Positions 11,403-23,590 of a stretch of 54,994 bases of DNA are shown here, in pieces. The notes below the pieces were generated by a model that saw nothing but the letters and a program-made list of their open reading frames with translations, was not told the origin of the DNA and searched no databases. Position 1 is the stretch's first letter; every line of letters starts with the position of its first letter. Origin of the DNA: Lingula anatina (Eukaryota; Brachiopoda; Lingulata; Lingulida; Lingulidae); contig NW_019775574.1 of the NCBI RefSeq assembly GCF_001039355.2, positions 8,301-63,294 of the forward strand. Direction: 5' to 3'. Made by a program: the position numbers and the translations under genes.

Positions 11403-12298
11403 GTTTTAACTATTTATCTATCTTTTTAATGTTAAATTATTAAACTTTCTTTTACAAGAATACAATTTGTTTACCCTTTTTAACAGTGGTCTCCAAGTCA
11501 TTAAGCTGTTGAATTCGACAAACAATAGTCTAAAATCGGTGACTTGCTTTACTATGCTTCAGGCATATTTCCTACGGTTTTTATCAAATGTCAAACATCT
11601 AATGTTTTAACCAAAGCATGGTTTTACGTGTTTTACATGTTTGTACAAGTTTGATATCGACAAGCACAACAACGTATCTCTTTTGCTTTACTTCTATGCG
11701 TAGCAACAGGCCCCTTGGTATTTGCTCAAAATTCCGACTAAAATAAAAAGGCAAAAAACATTTCAAAGTATGTAAAGGTACGTGACTTAACATAATAACT
11801 AACCGAAAGTTATTAATATGATGGTCAGATATCATCTGCATTGCCAAAAAGTAAAGTTCTATCTTGGTCCAATCGTTTTTATTTTCCTCGTTGGTTCATA
11901 GTCGCAAACTCTGCATTTTACTTAGACTCAACGATCTATTCCATAATGACAAAGCAGTTACACTGACCAACCGTCGTAATGCATGTCAAATTGAGGATGC
12001 TTTGGCATACGTGTCACACCTTAGAGGTTGGTTTTTCGTGATGTGGCTTTATTTCCTTTTGTTTATCAGTAATTACTATTTTTTNAACAGTCACACTTGC
12101 CAATCTTTGCAATGTGTGTCAAGTCCAAGACGCTTTGGCAGACGTGTTACACCTTCGAGAATGCTTTTTCGTGATGTCGCTTTATTTCCTTTCACATGTC
12201 TTTATGTTTACCACTAAATAGGTTGTCGTCATTATATAGTGATAGTTTGATCACGAAGGGGCCTATATAACAAGGCACTTCAACTCGTTATATTCCAA

Positions 12299-12300
<2 letters not shown>

Positions 12301-12338
<38 letters not shown>
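12301..12338. repeat. (GT)n microsatellite
   Basis: About 19 uninterrupted GT units, located where sister repeat units carry only a short TGTGTGTGT after AAATG, so the tract expanded from a seed inside the repeat. Confidence 0.95.
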
Positions 12339-12339
<1 letters not shown>

Positions 12340-14013
12340 CGAGTGTCTTTTTTTTAAAATCTGCCATGAACCAACATTGATTTAAATAAAACGTGTCCTC
12401 TCAAACATTATTTCTATAAGTTGCGCTTTTTGGACTGTGATGTTTGAGAAGAGTGCCAATAAAATGTGTGTACCAAACATGAAAACTTAAATAAAACTTC
12501 AAGGGATCATTCACCTTTTTTTTCAATCATAGACATTCCATAATAATAAAACAGTCACACTGGCCAATCCTTGCAATGAATGTCCAATCAAGGACGCTTT
12601 GGCATACGTGCTACACCTTATGGTTTGGCTTTATTTTCTTTCAGATATCTTTGTGTTTATCAGTACTTATTTTTCGTCATTTCTTTGGTGGCAGTTAGAT
12701 CACGCAGGAACCTAACTTACAGTTGATTTTGATCTCGTTAAATTCGAAATGTGTCTTATTCCAGAAGTAAAACAATTTGGACATTATTTTAAATTTTGTT
12801 TTATTCCCCTACACTGTTGTCACTTTTTTATCAGTATACATTTATTAGCTTTTGTTGTAACATCTAATTTACATGTACATAGGTTTATCTACTGATAGAT
12901 ATGCGTGGTTTGATTTTATACAAGTGTACACTGTACATACCATTTTCAAGAACGTTTCATTTCAATTTTTACACAAAAACGCTTTTTCTCGAGTTTGAAT
13001 ATGCTTCAGGCATTAGATTGGTGATGTCTTAATTATCGACTATCATTTTCGTCATGCCAAATATCTAAAGCTCAGCATACTAAAGTTTCACTTATTTTAA
13101 AAGTTTGATTTTGACTAGTAAGAGAACGTTTTTCTTTGGATGTACCTCTACGCACAGCAACGAGTCTCCTTAGTATTTTTTTTAAATTACAATTAAAAGA
13201 AACATGAAAAATAATTTCAAACCATACCGTATGAGGGTACTAAACTAAACAAAAAAATCTATAATGGTTAGGTATGTATAATATGATGGTCAGTTATCTT
13301 CTTCAAAAAGTTAAATTCTACCTTAGTCTAATCGTTTTTATTCTCCTCAATTGGTTCAATGTCTGCATTTTTTTCAAGACGCAAAGATCTATTCCATAAT
13401 AATAAAACAATCACACTGGCTAACTATTGCAATGCATGTCATATTACAGACGCCATGGCATACGTGCTACACATTATGTTTTGGTTGTTCGTGGTTTGGC
13501 TTTATTTCAGATGTCTTTGTGTTTATCTGTAATTCGTTTTTCATCATTTTTAGTGATAGTTAAATCTCTTTGGATCCTATATTGCAGGTGATTTTGATCT
13601 AGTTAAATTCAAAATGTGTGTTTATGTGTGTGTAGGCAAGTGTTTACTCAAAATCTGCCAGGAGCCAACATCGATTTAGATAAAACGTTTCCCCTCGAAC
13701 AGTATTATTTATATAAGGTGCGTTTTTGGACTATGATGTTTGAGTGGCAATCAAATGTTTGTATACCGAAGATGAAATTTGAACTTAAACTGCAAGGGAT
13801 CATTGAACTCTTATTTTAATCATAGTAAGACGGGTTTTTTCTACACATGACTCAAAGGAATCGAATTTAATAAGCAGAAATATCCGTTGAAAAGTCAATT
13901 AGAAAAATGACAGGAGTAGAAGATTTATCTGTGCCCCCTCTCCTCCACCACTTTCTGTACTCAAGATTGCCACAGTTGCAAAGTCAATCCCCTATTTCAG
14001 AATTTTATAATAG

Positions 14014-14812
14014 TTGTTTGTTTGTTTGTTTATTAAAGTGACCTAAGTGACCTAATGCAAGTAATACAGTTACATTATTTTCTTTTTGAACCCAGCCCCA
14101 GTGGGCGTATAAGTCACTGTTTCATTCATGTTATTCTAATATATTAATGAACACAAAAATACATAAAAACAATAAATAATCTAAAAATAAACGTATAAAT
14201 AGCAAAGCTGTACGTTCAACTAATAGTAACTATGTAAATATAAAACATTAATTACAAGTATAAATAATAGAATGCATATACAAACTAGGACGTTACTCAT
14301 TATTAATGAACTCTTTCCGTATCATATAGGCACGTTTAAATTAATTACTTATATAATTACTAAAAATTTTATATGTTTCTCCATTAATTTTTATGTTTCT
14401 GTGGCAAATTTTAGTTCAAAAAGTCTTAATCAGTTGCTGTTATTTTTGTCAACATCTCTTCCCATATGTTATCGTAGGCGGCACATTCAAAAATATAATG
14501 CTTTTCATCCTCTATCACACAATGGGAAACCTTTTCTTCTAAACTGCATAACTTTTGATTTCTTACTATTAATTTGCAGTCTCCATTTCATGCAATAATC
14601 ATATAAGGTATTCATAATAATGTTCTATATATCCGGCGTTTCACTGAAAATAGCAATGTCGTACAACAATATATCTAGTCTAATGTCATCTACCATTACC
14701 CCTTTTCCAAGTGCTTTTATATCCTGAGTTAAATCATTTATGACTAGTGAAAATAAGGTAGGTGGTAGGTTGTCACCTTGCCTAACACCAGCCATCGTTT
14801 CAAACCAGTTTG
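14014..14812 (-). pseudogene. Internally deleted non-LTR retrotransposon remnant
   Basis: On the minus strand from about 14,805 the sequence reads NWFETMAGVRQGDN..PTLFSLVINDL, the conserved RT block of Jockey/CR1/L2-like LINEs. It continues to the position of the Y-A-D-D box, which is damaged (LLYDIAIFSE, two residues short), then INSKKSKVMQFRRKG. It then jumps directly, in another frame, to a LINE C-terminal zinc-finger-like segment (EDEKHYIFECAAYDNIW) near 14,500. About 450 bp of AT-rich 3' sequence follows, ending in a (CAAA)n tail at 14,014-14,033. Everything normally between RT thumb and C-terminus is missing. A dead, 5'-truncated copy; orientation is clear, clade is not. Confidence 0.8.
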
Positions 14813-14819
14813 AAATTTA

Positions 14820-15960
14820 CACATGACATGGGGAAAACGCGGGAGTTCGTGCGTGATGAGCACGTCCATCGTGCGACTTTTGGAGGACGCAAACAGCACG
14901 TACAAACTTTTCAACATGATCAACAGCCGCTACGTGCGATCTAGCTACACCCTAGCCGGACGCAAGGAACCTAAAAACCGTCCGTCCAAAACGTAGCTGG
15001 GACCTAGGCTGAATTGCCCTTTCGTGTGACGTCTGTGCGGAGGTAGATGGTGACCTTGCAAAATCGCTTAGAGTCGTAATTGACAACTTTTATTAAATCG
15101 TAAGCGTCCGTAGACCGTATCGTTATAAATACGTCATTGTGCGGGCATTGTACGGTGGATATCGGTTATCGCGAAACAACACAAGGCGATCCTGCGATAC
15201 GGAGCTGCCAAAATTGATAAGCATTGATTACATTTGCCACGGGCGCTGCACGATGGAATTGTATACGATTTTCCGTACGATTTTTTTTTTCCGAATCGTA
15301 AGTAGCCACGGGCATACGTTTATAACGTGCGGGAGCCTTGCCATTTCTCTAACATGACCTCGAGGTCACATGGAGGAAATCGTACTTCGTTTGAAAAATT
15401 ATCGTCTGGACCCCATCATTCTCAGTGCAGATGCCCATGCCTATTGCAAATTGACACGCTGTCGGTGCAGCCCCCCTACGATTATTTTCAACCTTGTGTT
15501 TAGATTAAGTTCGCATTTATGCAAATAAATTACATCAAGGAGTTGTACAACATTTTAACATTTAAACATCTGTATTATTCTTATGCCTCCTAAACCACCA
15601 AATAAGGAAGGGAAAAAGACCAACAGCAGGTTAAACCATAATCACGATCATCGCAAGTCCACAGAACAATGCCCGTGTGGAAACTGCGCAATGCCATCTA
15701 CGATATTGTTACGGCCTGCGGGCTTACGGTTAAAAAATTGTAAAAAATTTTCAGCTTGACAAAATCGTAGAGGCTACGGAGAAGGTGAATCGTACGATTT
15801 CCTATGATTTCGTACAGTCAGTGCTTGCCTCCGAACAGACACAGCACGAAAAGAGATTTTCGGGCAGTTTACGAGCAACGTACGGGCATGGCATGGCAAA
15901 TGTAAACGGGTTCTCGTGGGCCTTTTATACTGTGTTCGAGCGCTTATCTTCATGTTATTC
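14820..15960. mobile_element. Possible DNA-transposon remnant with CG-rich patches
   Basis: Base composition is clearly less AT-rich and CpG-rich than the neighbours. Motifs recur in both orientations: TTACATTTGCCACGGGC near 15,229 faces a related GGCAAATGTAA near 15,894, and CGTACGATTT words occur near 15,275 and 15,791. A related GATTACATTTACCACG and TATACGATTTTCCGT occurs near 38,075. There is no coding domain and no clean terminus. Inference only. Confidence 0.35.
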
Positions 15961-16009
15961 CTCATTCCGTTATTTTAGCTCTCTTTCAAATTTTGCCTTC
16001 GATTTAATA

Positions 16010-16262
16010 GAGTTGCTTTACATTTGTAGAAGTCATAGTGAAACAGTGGATTTGAAGGGGTACCTCTCTTAAATTTTAATAAATGGTATAAAATGTGTAT
16101 ATTTTCACCACTATTTTGTATGTTTTAAACTATTAATCATGTTAGACACGGTATCTGTAACAAAAATCACTATTTCTAACAATTCACAGCTGTGAGGTGA
16201 TCATTTGTAAATAAAATTACATGGAAATAGGGGTGGGACAACCTTTTGACCAATGTTGTATG
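16010..16262 (-). repeat. Two-module repeat, copy 1 (modules in opposed orientation)
   Basis: Module X (TTTGTAGAAGTCA..GGGGTACCTCT, about 16,020-16,085) is plus-oriented. It is followed directly by module Y in reverse complement, ending in a terminus that reads ACAACATTGGTCAAAAGG on the minus strand. The copy at 50,598-50,880 has Y then X, both plus-oriented. The Y end abuts the start of repeat copy C at 16,262. Confidence 0.7.
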
Positions 16263-16960
16263 TATCTTTATTCTACTTTACGGTCTTTATTCTAATCTAT
16301 GTATTTATTACTCAGAAAAAGTTAAAAGGATTAAACATTTACCATGACATTTAAGGTGTGGTATCTGAGTTGTGATGATCTAAACTGAATATATATTAAC
16401 AAAAAATAATGGAAAAAACCTGCACCACCGCAATGTTACTTTTTAAGGCTCTGCCTATTATTCGACTGGAAATGGATACATGTAGCTAGATTAATAATGG
16501 ATATCAATTTCATTTCTTTCAGTTGAGTTTACCTGGTTGATTTTCATTTTACAGGTGTATCTTTGTTTAAGAATTCTAAATATGAACGGTTTCAGAAAGG
16601 CCAACAGATATCTTTCAGAACTCTTACCTGTGTTGGAGCTACAGTTTTTCTGTCTAAAAGGGAGATCACTGACCCCTCAGCTGCAAATTCGATCTTGGAC
16701 AAGTTGTTTTCCCTTAAAGACTTCTCTTCCATTCGTTCAAAGTCGTGAACTCCCTTCGCTTTTATTTAGACTCAAAGATCTATCCCATAATGATAAAGCA
16801 GTCACACTGGCCAATCCATGCAATGCATGCCAAAAAAGGACGCTATTGCATACCTGCTACACCTTAGGGATTGTTTTTTCGTGGTGTGGCTTTATTTCCT
16901 ATAAGATATCTTTGTGTTTATCAGTAATAAGTTGTTTTATCATAATTTACAGATAAATCA
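16262..16960 (+). repeat. Long interspersed repeat unit, copy C (partial)
   Basis: Matches the first part of copies A and B (TTACTCAGAAAAAG, GCACCACCGCAATG, AGAAAGGCCAACAG, CTTACCTGTGTTGGAGC, CATAATGATAAAGCAGTC), then diverges after about 16,940. Confidence 0.7.
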
Positions 16961-19899
16961 AGATGAAGTCTACATATATGACATATGGTTTTGATCAATA
17001 CAATACAAAAACATTTTTCGAGTTTGAATATGCTTCAGGCAATTGATTGGTGATGTCTGAATTACCTGCTTTCATTTGATACGGACATCATGCAATGTAA
17101 ATCATCTAATCATCATGGTTTTACAATTGTTTTTTCGTGATGTCGCTTTATTTCCTTTCAGATGCCTTTGTGTTTATCACTTACTAGGTTTCCGTCATTT
17201 TATAGCGATAGTTAGATTACGAAGGGGCCTATATTACAGGTGATTTTAAGCTCGTTATATTCCAAATGTGTGTGTGTTCAAAGTCTGCCATGAGCCAACA
17301 TTGATTTGGATAAAACAGTCAATCCTCCCATTTCAGATATTTTAATAAATATTGCTACGTTAACACATGCTTGTGGACTTCCTTGACAAGGTCATAATTG
17401 AAATCAAATAACTCTTATTATTATTCCAGGGGAAAACAATTTGGATTTTGATTCCTTTCAGTTAAAATTGTATTTTATTCCCTTTGACCGCAGTTATTTT
17501 TTACCAACAAGCTTTTTTGGCAACAACTCTTCTACATAAATTTACATGTACATGTGTACGCGTATCTGCTTATAGATACACTGTATGCGTGTCTAAAAAC
17601 GTGCTTGGTTTTAAAGAAATGTACTTTCAATTTTCAATGACATTTCACTAATTTTTCATTACAAAACATTTTCGAGTTTGACTATGCTTCAGGCAATTGA
17701 TTGGTGATGTCTGAGTTACTTGCTTTTATTTGATACGGATTTCATCAAATGCCAAATATCTAATGCTCTTACCACGGTTTTACGTGTTTCACACGTTTGA
17801 TTTCGACTAGCAAAATAGTTAAAATCTATCTTGGTCCAATCGCTTTTATTTTCTTCCATCGATACACAGTCGAGAACACCCTGCACTTTTATTTAGACAT
17901 AAAGATCTATCCCATAATAATAAAACAGTCACGCTGGCCAATCCTTGAAATGAATGTCCAATCAAAGACGCTTTGGCATACGTGCATCATCTTATGGCTT
18001 GGCTTGTTTATCAGTAGTTATTTCTCGTCATACTTAGTGGTAGTTAGATCACGCAGGAACCTGGCTTATAGTTGATTTTGATCTCTTTAAATTCGAAATG
18101 TGTGTTATTCCAGAAGTAAAACAGTTTTGATTGATGTAAAATATTATTTTATTCCCTTACACTGCAGTCACTTTTTATCAGTATACATTTATTAGCTTTT
18201 GTGCCATATCTTATTTACAAGTATATGGGTCTTTTTACACTACTACATGTACCTATATGTGGTTTGATTTTATACAAGTGTACACCGTACATATCATTTT
18301 CAAGAACGTTTCATTTCAGTTTCAATGCAAAAAACCCTTTTTCGAGTTTGAATATGCTCCAGGCATTAGATTGGTGATGTCTGAATTATCGACTACCATT
18401 TCATACGGTTTTCGTCATGTCAGACATTTAAAGTTGAGAGCCCTTTTTTTTTCTTTTGAGGTACGTCTACGCACAGCAACAAGTACCCTTAGCATTTGCT
18501 TAAAATTTCAAGTAAACGAAACAAGAAAAAATCTGTGAATGTGTAATATAATGGTTAGCTGTCTTCCTCAAAAATTTAAATTCTATCTAGTCTAATCGTT
18601 TTCATTCTCTCCCATTGGTTCGAAGTCGAAAACTCCCTGTATTTTATTAAGACTTAAAGCTCCCTTCCATAATAATCTAACAGTCACACTTGCCAATCTT
18701 CGCAATGTGTGTCAAGTCAAGGACGCTTTGGCAGACGTGTTACACCTTTGAGATTGCTTTTTCGTGATGTTGCTTTATTTCCTTTCACATGTCTTTGTGT
18801 TTACCACTAATTCGGTTGTCGTCATTATATAGTGATAGTTAGATCACGAAGGGGCCTATATAACAGGTGATTTTCAACTCGTTATATTCCAAATGTGTGT
18901 GTAACATTTGGAAATAAAGGACAAGAGAAGATTTATTGGCGCCCTCTCTCCTACACCACATTCTGTGCTCAAGACTGACAAACTTCTTTGACAAGGTCAT
19001 AATTGAAATCAAATAACTCTTATTATTATTTCAGAGGAAAAAACAATTTGGACTTTGCTTCCTTTCAGTTTATATTGAATTTTATTCCCTTAGACCGCAG
19101 TTTTTTATTATTATTATTATTTTTTTAAATTTTTTTTATTTATTTTTTTTTTACCAGTATACATTTACTAGCTTTTGTGGCAGCAACTCATCTACATGAA
19201 TATACGTGTACATGTGTACGCCTATCTGCTTATAGATACACTGTATGCGTGGCTAAAAACGTGCTTGATTTTATACAAGTGTACTTCTCAATTTTCAATG
19301 ACATTTCATTAATTTTTCATTACAAAAAAATTTCGAGTTTGAATATGCTTCAGGCAATTGATTGGTGATCTACCTGCTTTTATTTGATACGGATTACATC
19401 CAATACCAAACATTTAATGCTCTATCATGGTTGGCAAAAAGTCAATCCTCCCATTTCAGATATTCAAAATAAATATTACTATTTGAATACATACTTGTGG
19501 ACTTCCTTGACATAATTGAAATCAAACTACTCTCATTATTTTTTTTATTCTATTCCCTTAGATTGCAGTCACTTTTTTTCTCAAAATACATTTAGTAGTG
19601 TTCGTGGCAACATCTATGTATATACATTTAGGTCTATCTACTGATAGATATGCGTGGCTAAAACGCGCTTGATTTTATACAGGCGTACATATCATTTTCA
19701 AGAACATTTCATTTCAACTTTTATACAAAGAGATTATCATTTATATAAGCTACGTTTTTAGATAATGGTGTTTGACACAAGTACCAATGGATGTTATGCG
19801 TGCTAGAGATGAATTCTTAAATTAACATGTAAGGGATTATTCTCCAGATATTTCAATCATAGTTACACCTTTTTTAACCAACCAGACTCGAAAGAATCA

Positions 19900-22600
19900 A
19901 AATTTCAATACCCTCTCACAAACTTTTTCTTTCTTTTAATGATATTGTAACCTATTATTATTATCCAAATACCAATGTTTTTTCTGCATCTAATTATTCA
20001 GTAATGCATCTATCTTTGCGCTGATTTAAAACAAATCACTTTGAAATATAAAATATCGGCGTTTACAATTCTCGTTGCAATGTATGAGTATAGACAAGTC
20101 ATTTGCTTTTTAAAATCATTAAAATCAACCACTTTAACGCCTTTCTATTTTGAGGTGAGATAGAGTTGAATGGGGCGTGATTCCATCCCTGAATAAGATT
20201 TAATCACGAAGATTGGCGGAGTTGACCACGAGTTTATAGGCTAAAATCCCATGCCGTCATTATGGTTTAAATTATTTTGTTATGGAGTTACATGTATGAG
20301 CCCCAATTTCCCGGTAACGATAAAATCTGAATTGATGATTTTAAGAAAAAATGCAGCCAGGGTTTTGGAGTACTAAAGGATGTCATTAAATAGGCTGAAA
20401 TTAAATCGGTTAAAAAGGTGATTGATGGTGCTCAAGTAAAAGACAAATCTGAGAAACCAATATTTCAGTTTTTTCCCCAAAATTACAATTCAGATTACAT
20501 GTGCAAATGTTAATTAATTTCGTCACTGAAGATTTATCTATTACCCAAAAGAATGTACGTAGGGCAGTAAAAAAGGAGTTTGGGTAGAAGGGTGACAATG
20601 TCAAAGGCGATGTCAAAGCCACCTATGCAGCATTTGTTGCAGTCTGGGCAAAAGTTACTTTTTTAATATAACTCTTCTTATCCCAAAACTAGATGGTCCT
20701 CTAATAATGAAGACTTAGGCAGCGTGGCAAAGATTTAGCTTCATTTCAGTGAAAAGCGTTTCGTTACACTTCTTATTTTGTATCTACATGTAGATGGCCC
20801 TCTGAGAGTCAAAACTTGTGACTCTGAGTCTTCTTAGTCCCATATGTGTGAAAGCTGTCGCAACACAATTCCGGTACATACTAAATATTGACGGTGAGTT
20901 ATCAAAGAACACCTGAAGTGATGTTTCGAAAGTAACATAAACATAGACATGTATGGATAGGCAGTAACGTTAACATTATAAGCCGAATCAAATGTGAGAA
21001 ATAGTTCGTATTGCATGGCTTTATCAGTGCATTTTGTATCATTAAGGGAATATTTTGCTAAGTATTGGATGGAGGCAAGAGATTTTAGATGTATCATATT
21101 GCGTTACTTTATGCTTTAGGTGGAACCTTGAACTTTTCGTTTTAGTGAACTCTTGTACGTGATTTGTATAGATACTTACGAAGCATACACACACAAACAC
21201 AAACATATATATATTTCGTCCTTGTTTTATTTAGTTTCCTAACAAAATAATTAACGGACTTCGGTTACACTGATTGTTTTCTCAATTTTTAATTTTCTCG
21301 AGTTTCGTGAAAATAAATTATATAATGAAAGAAAGTGACAATTTGCATTGTAATTGTTGTTTTGACTTATCAGAGCATTACAATAATAATACATATTTTG
21401 TGAAGATATGAGGTGTTGGTAGGAAGGGCATTTAAGTGAGTGGGCGGCGGGTGAAAGCAAGCAGGGAAAATGAGCGACATGGGATGGGGGAGAAAGGGGG
21501 AATTGGCAAAAAGAGTAATATATCAATTATCAATTAAGTATACGTTCAAAAAGGGTCCCCTGGCCGCTGACGTGCTTGGCAAAGGAAGAGACCGAATTCC
21601 CGGCTCCTGCACAAATATCGTCTTACAATAATTTTTTTTAAAATTATACCAGAGGTGCACCGAATATATACAATTGTACTTTATTAGCTTTAACTGTAAG
21701 AAAAACTCTATCCTAAGTGAATTCCATTTCACCTTACATTCACTAGACTGGCCATAGCCTCCAGATCAAAACAGTTTCAACTCCATGTAATATCCCTGAT
21801 CACTTTTAAGTATTCATGGTGATATTAATATGTTCTTCTTAATCTGAAAGATTTACTCTCAAGATTACCATGGTCATAGAGGAGATTAAAAGATTCACAT
21901 TTTGGTCTGACAACTAAATATGTCCCACTGTAGAATTTTTATTCTAGTCACCACTCTGTCTGTCATTCAACTATACTGTTTTAAACTAATGTAACGCCAA
22001 TACAATCATCCAGTACAAATAGCAAAAAGGTTTCATAATAAGCTGTGGATGGCCATGGCAAAAATAAGCAATTTGGGGATTTTCTAACCCATGGAATATT
22101 GTATATTAGCCAACATTTACTTTTTTCTTAAAATAGCTTTTAGAGGCTTTTGCTTATCTTAATCTTATTGCATACATATTTTCTTTTTCAATTTTCATTT
22201 ACACATATTTGTATAACTTCCGTCTTTTGGTGGATCTTTCTTTAAATAAACTTATTAGTATTTATCATAGTTATTATATAAAAACAAAAATGATAATGAA
22301 CAATACTGACAATAACCATTAAAAACAACATAATATACTCTCATTAATTCAGGAAATACTATTTGAAAAAAACTCATACATTGTGAACAACCTTAACATA
22401 TGTTCTTCATTAAATAATTAAAAAACCTACATTTTACTCATTTTCACGTTAACGACAGGTCTATTTCAAATATTTGGATTACACTGGTGTCAGAAATTCA
22501 CTCCCCCTATAATTAGCATGTCCACAAGCATTTTTATCGGCAACCATAGATCTTCTTGTCAGAGATACAAATAGACATTTACAACGTAAACTTTACTGCA
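19900..22600. other. No gene seen between repeat field and minus-strand gene
   Basis: No domain-bearing frame, RNA gene or element ends recognised. The 3' UTR of the minus-strand gene must occupy the right edge (below 22,607), but I see no canonical AATAAA close to it on that strand. Confidence 0.4.
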
Positions 22601-22607
22601 TTCACAT

Positions 22608-23231
22608 CTATATAGCTAGTGAGACCAATACAAAAAAAGTCAGTGGAAACATCAACAGTCCACATACCCCCAGAGACAAAAGGTCTCCACTGCTGGATGG
22701 GGTACGGTCGGTTACTCCAGGGAACAGCAATCCTGTCGGTGTCTTTCGATTAGACTCGCGGTCAGTGCGCGCTGGACAAGGCTGGATCTTTACGCGATCG
22801 CGTACCTCTACCAAAAAATCTACACCTCTATAACTGTAAGTCGGCATTCTCTCGGCAAACTTATCTTGCAAAACTGACAAAAAAGACAAGCCATCTCTGT
22901 ACGTTTTTACTGTTGCCAGTAACAACAATCTAAATTCTCCTATAACATAGTCTCTCGTTTCAGACTGATCACGGTTCGAGATGTTCACTGCGCGACATAT
23001 GTGATGTGTCCATCCCCTTACCTCCCAGACGTCCCGAAATTCATTGTCCAAGTGTATCTTTCCAGATGAGAGACGTTTGCTTAAATCGTCGCAGGCGCTA
23101 ATGGTCTCATTCATGTAAACTTTTACGTTTTTGGGAGTTTTAAAAAGCAAGGTGAGTGTGTATGCCGTCTTGTACATGTGGGTGAATAGTGACGGGCACG
23201 GGTCTGACTCTTCCTCGCCTGGGCAGCGTTC
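22608..23231 (-). CDS. Last coding exon with hydrophobic C-terminus
   Basis: Acceptor TTTTTTTAATCCAG at 23,232, phase 0 start (ERCPGEEE). It contains further paired cysteines and a soluble region. From about residue 575 it has RTPSSSGD followed by an uncharged stretch (GVCGLLMFPLTFFVLVSLAI) ending at the stop. No cytoplasmic tail is coded. Confidence 0.8.
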   Translation of the reverse strand, partial: ERCPGEEESDPCPSLFTHMYKTAYTLTLLFKTPKNVKVYMNETISACDDLSKRLSSGKIHLDNEFRDVWEVRGWTHHICRAVNISNRDQSETRDYVIGEFRLLLLATVKTYRDGLSFLSVLQDKFAERMPTYSYRGVDFLVEVRDRVKIQPCPARTDRESNRKTPTGLLFPGVTDRTPSSSGDLLSLGVCGLLMFPLTFFVLVSLAI

Positions 23232-23548
23232 CTGGATTAAAAAAGAAAACCAATCACATCCTCTACCACCATGATCAGACAATGATAAACAATGTATAAA
23301 CGCTTTTGGTATTTATTAATCGGCTTAGAAATTAAAGATTTCCTTAATTTTTTTCAACAATATCAGAGAAACCACACAAAGTGTTTGCATGTTTTCACAG
23401 ATTCAGACGGTGCTATTTTGTATCAGTCAAACTTATTGTTTAATGTTAACGACGTTAATGCAACCTGAGAAAACATATCTTTCTGTTCTCTATTTGAGAG
23501 ATCGAGTAATTTCCCATGTGTCACAACTCGAATGAAAGTTTCAAAGTC

Positions 23549-23590
<42 letters not shown>

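Larger units (their letters stand above)
11403..19900 (+). repeat. Field of diverged, partly tandem repeat units related to A/B
   Basis: The same modules recur in the same orientation. A CATAATRATAAARCAGTC..GCCAATC module lies near 11,941, 12,091, 12,541, 13,394, 16,786, 17,911 and 18,667. TGCTTCAGGCA..TTGATTGGTGATGTCTGA lies near 13,001, 17,031, 17,686, 18,353 and 19,347. GATCACGAAGGGGCCTATATAA-like segments lie near 12,252, 17,217 and 18,843. Units vary in length and some carry only part of the module order. No protein runs through them. The 14,014-14,812 LINE and the 14,820-15,960 patch interrupt the field. Confidence 0.75.
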
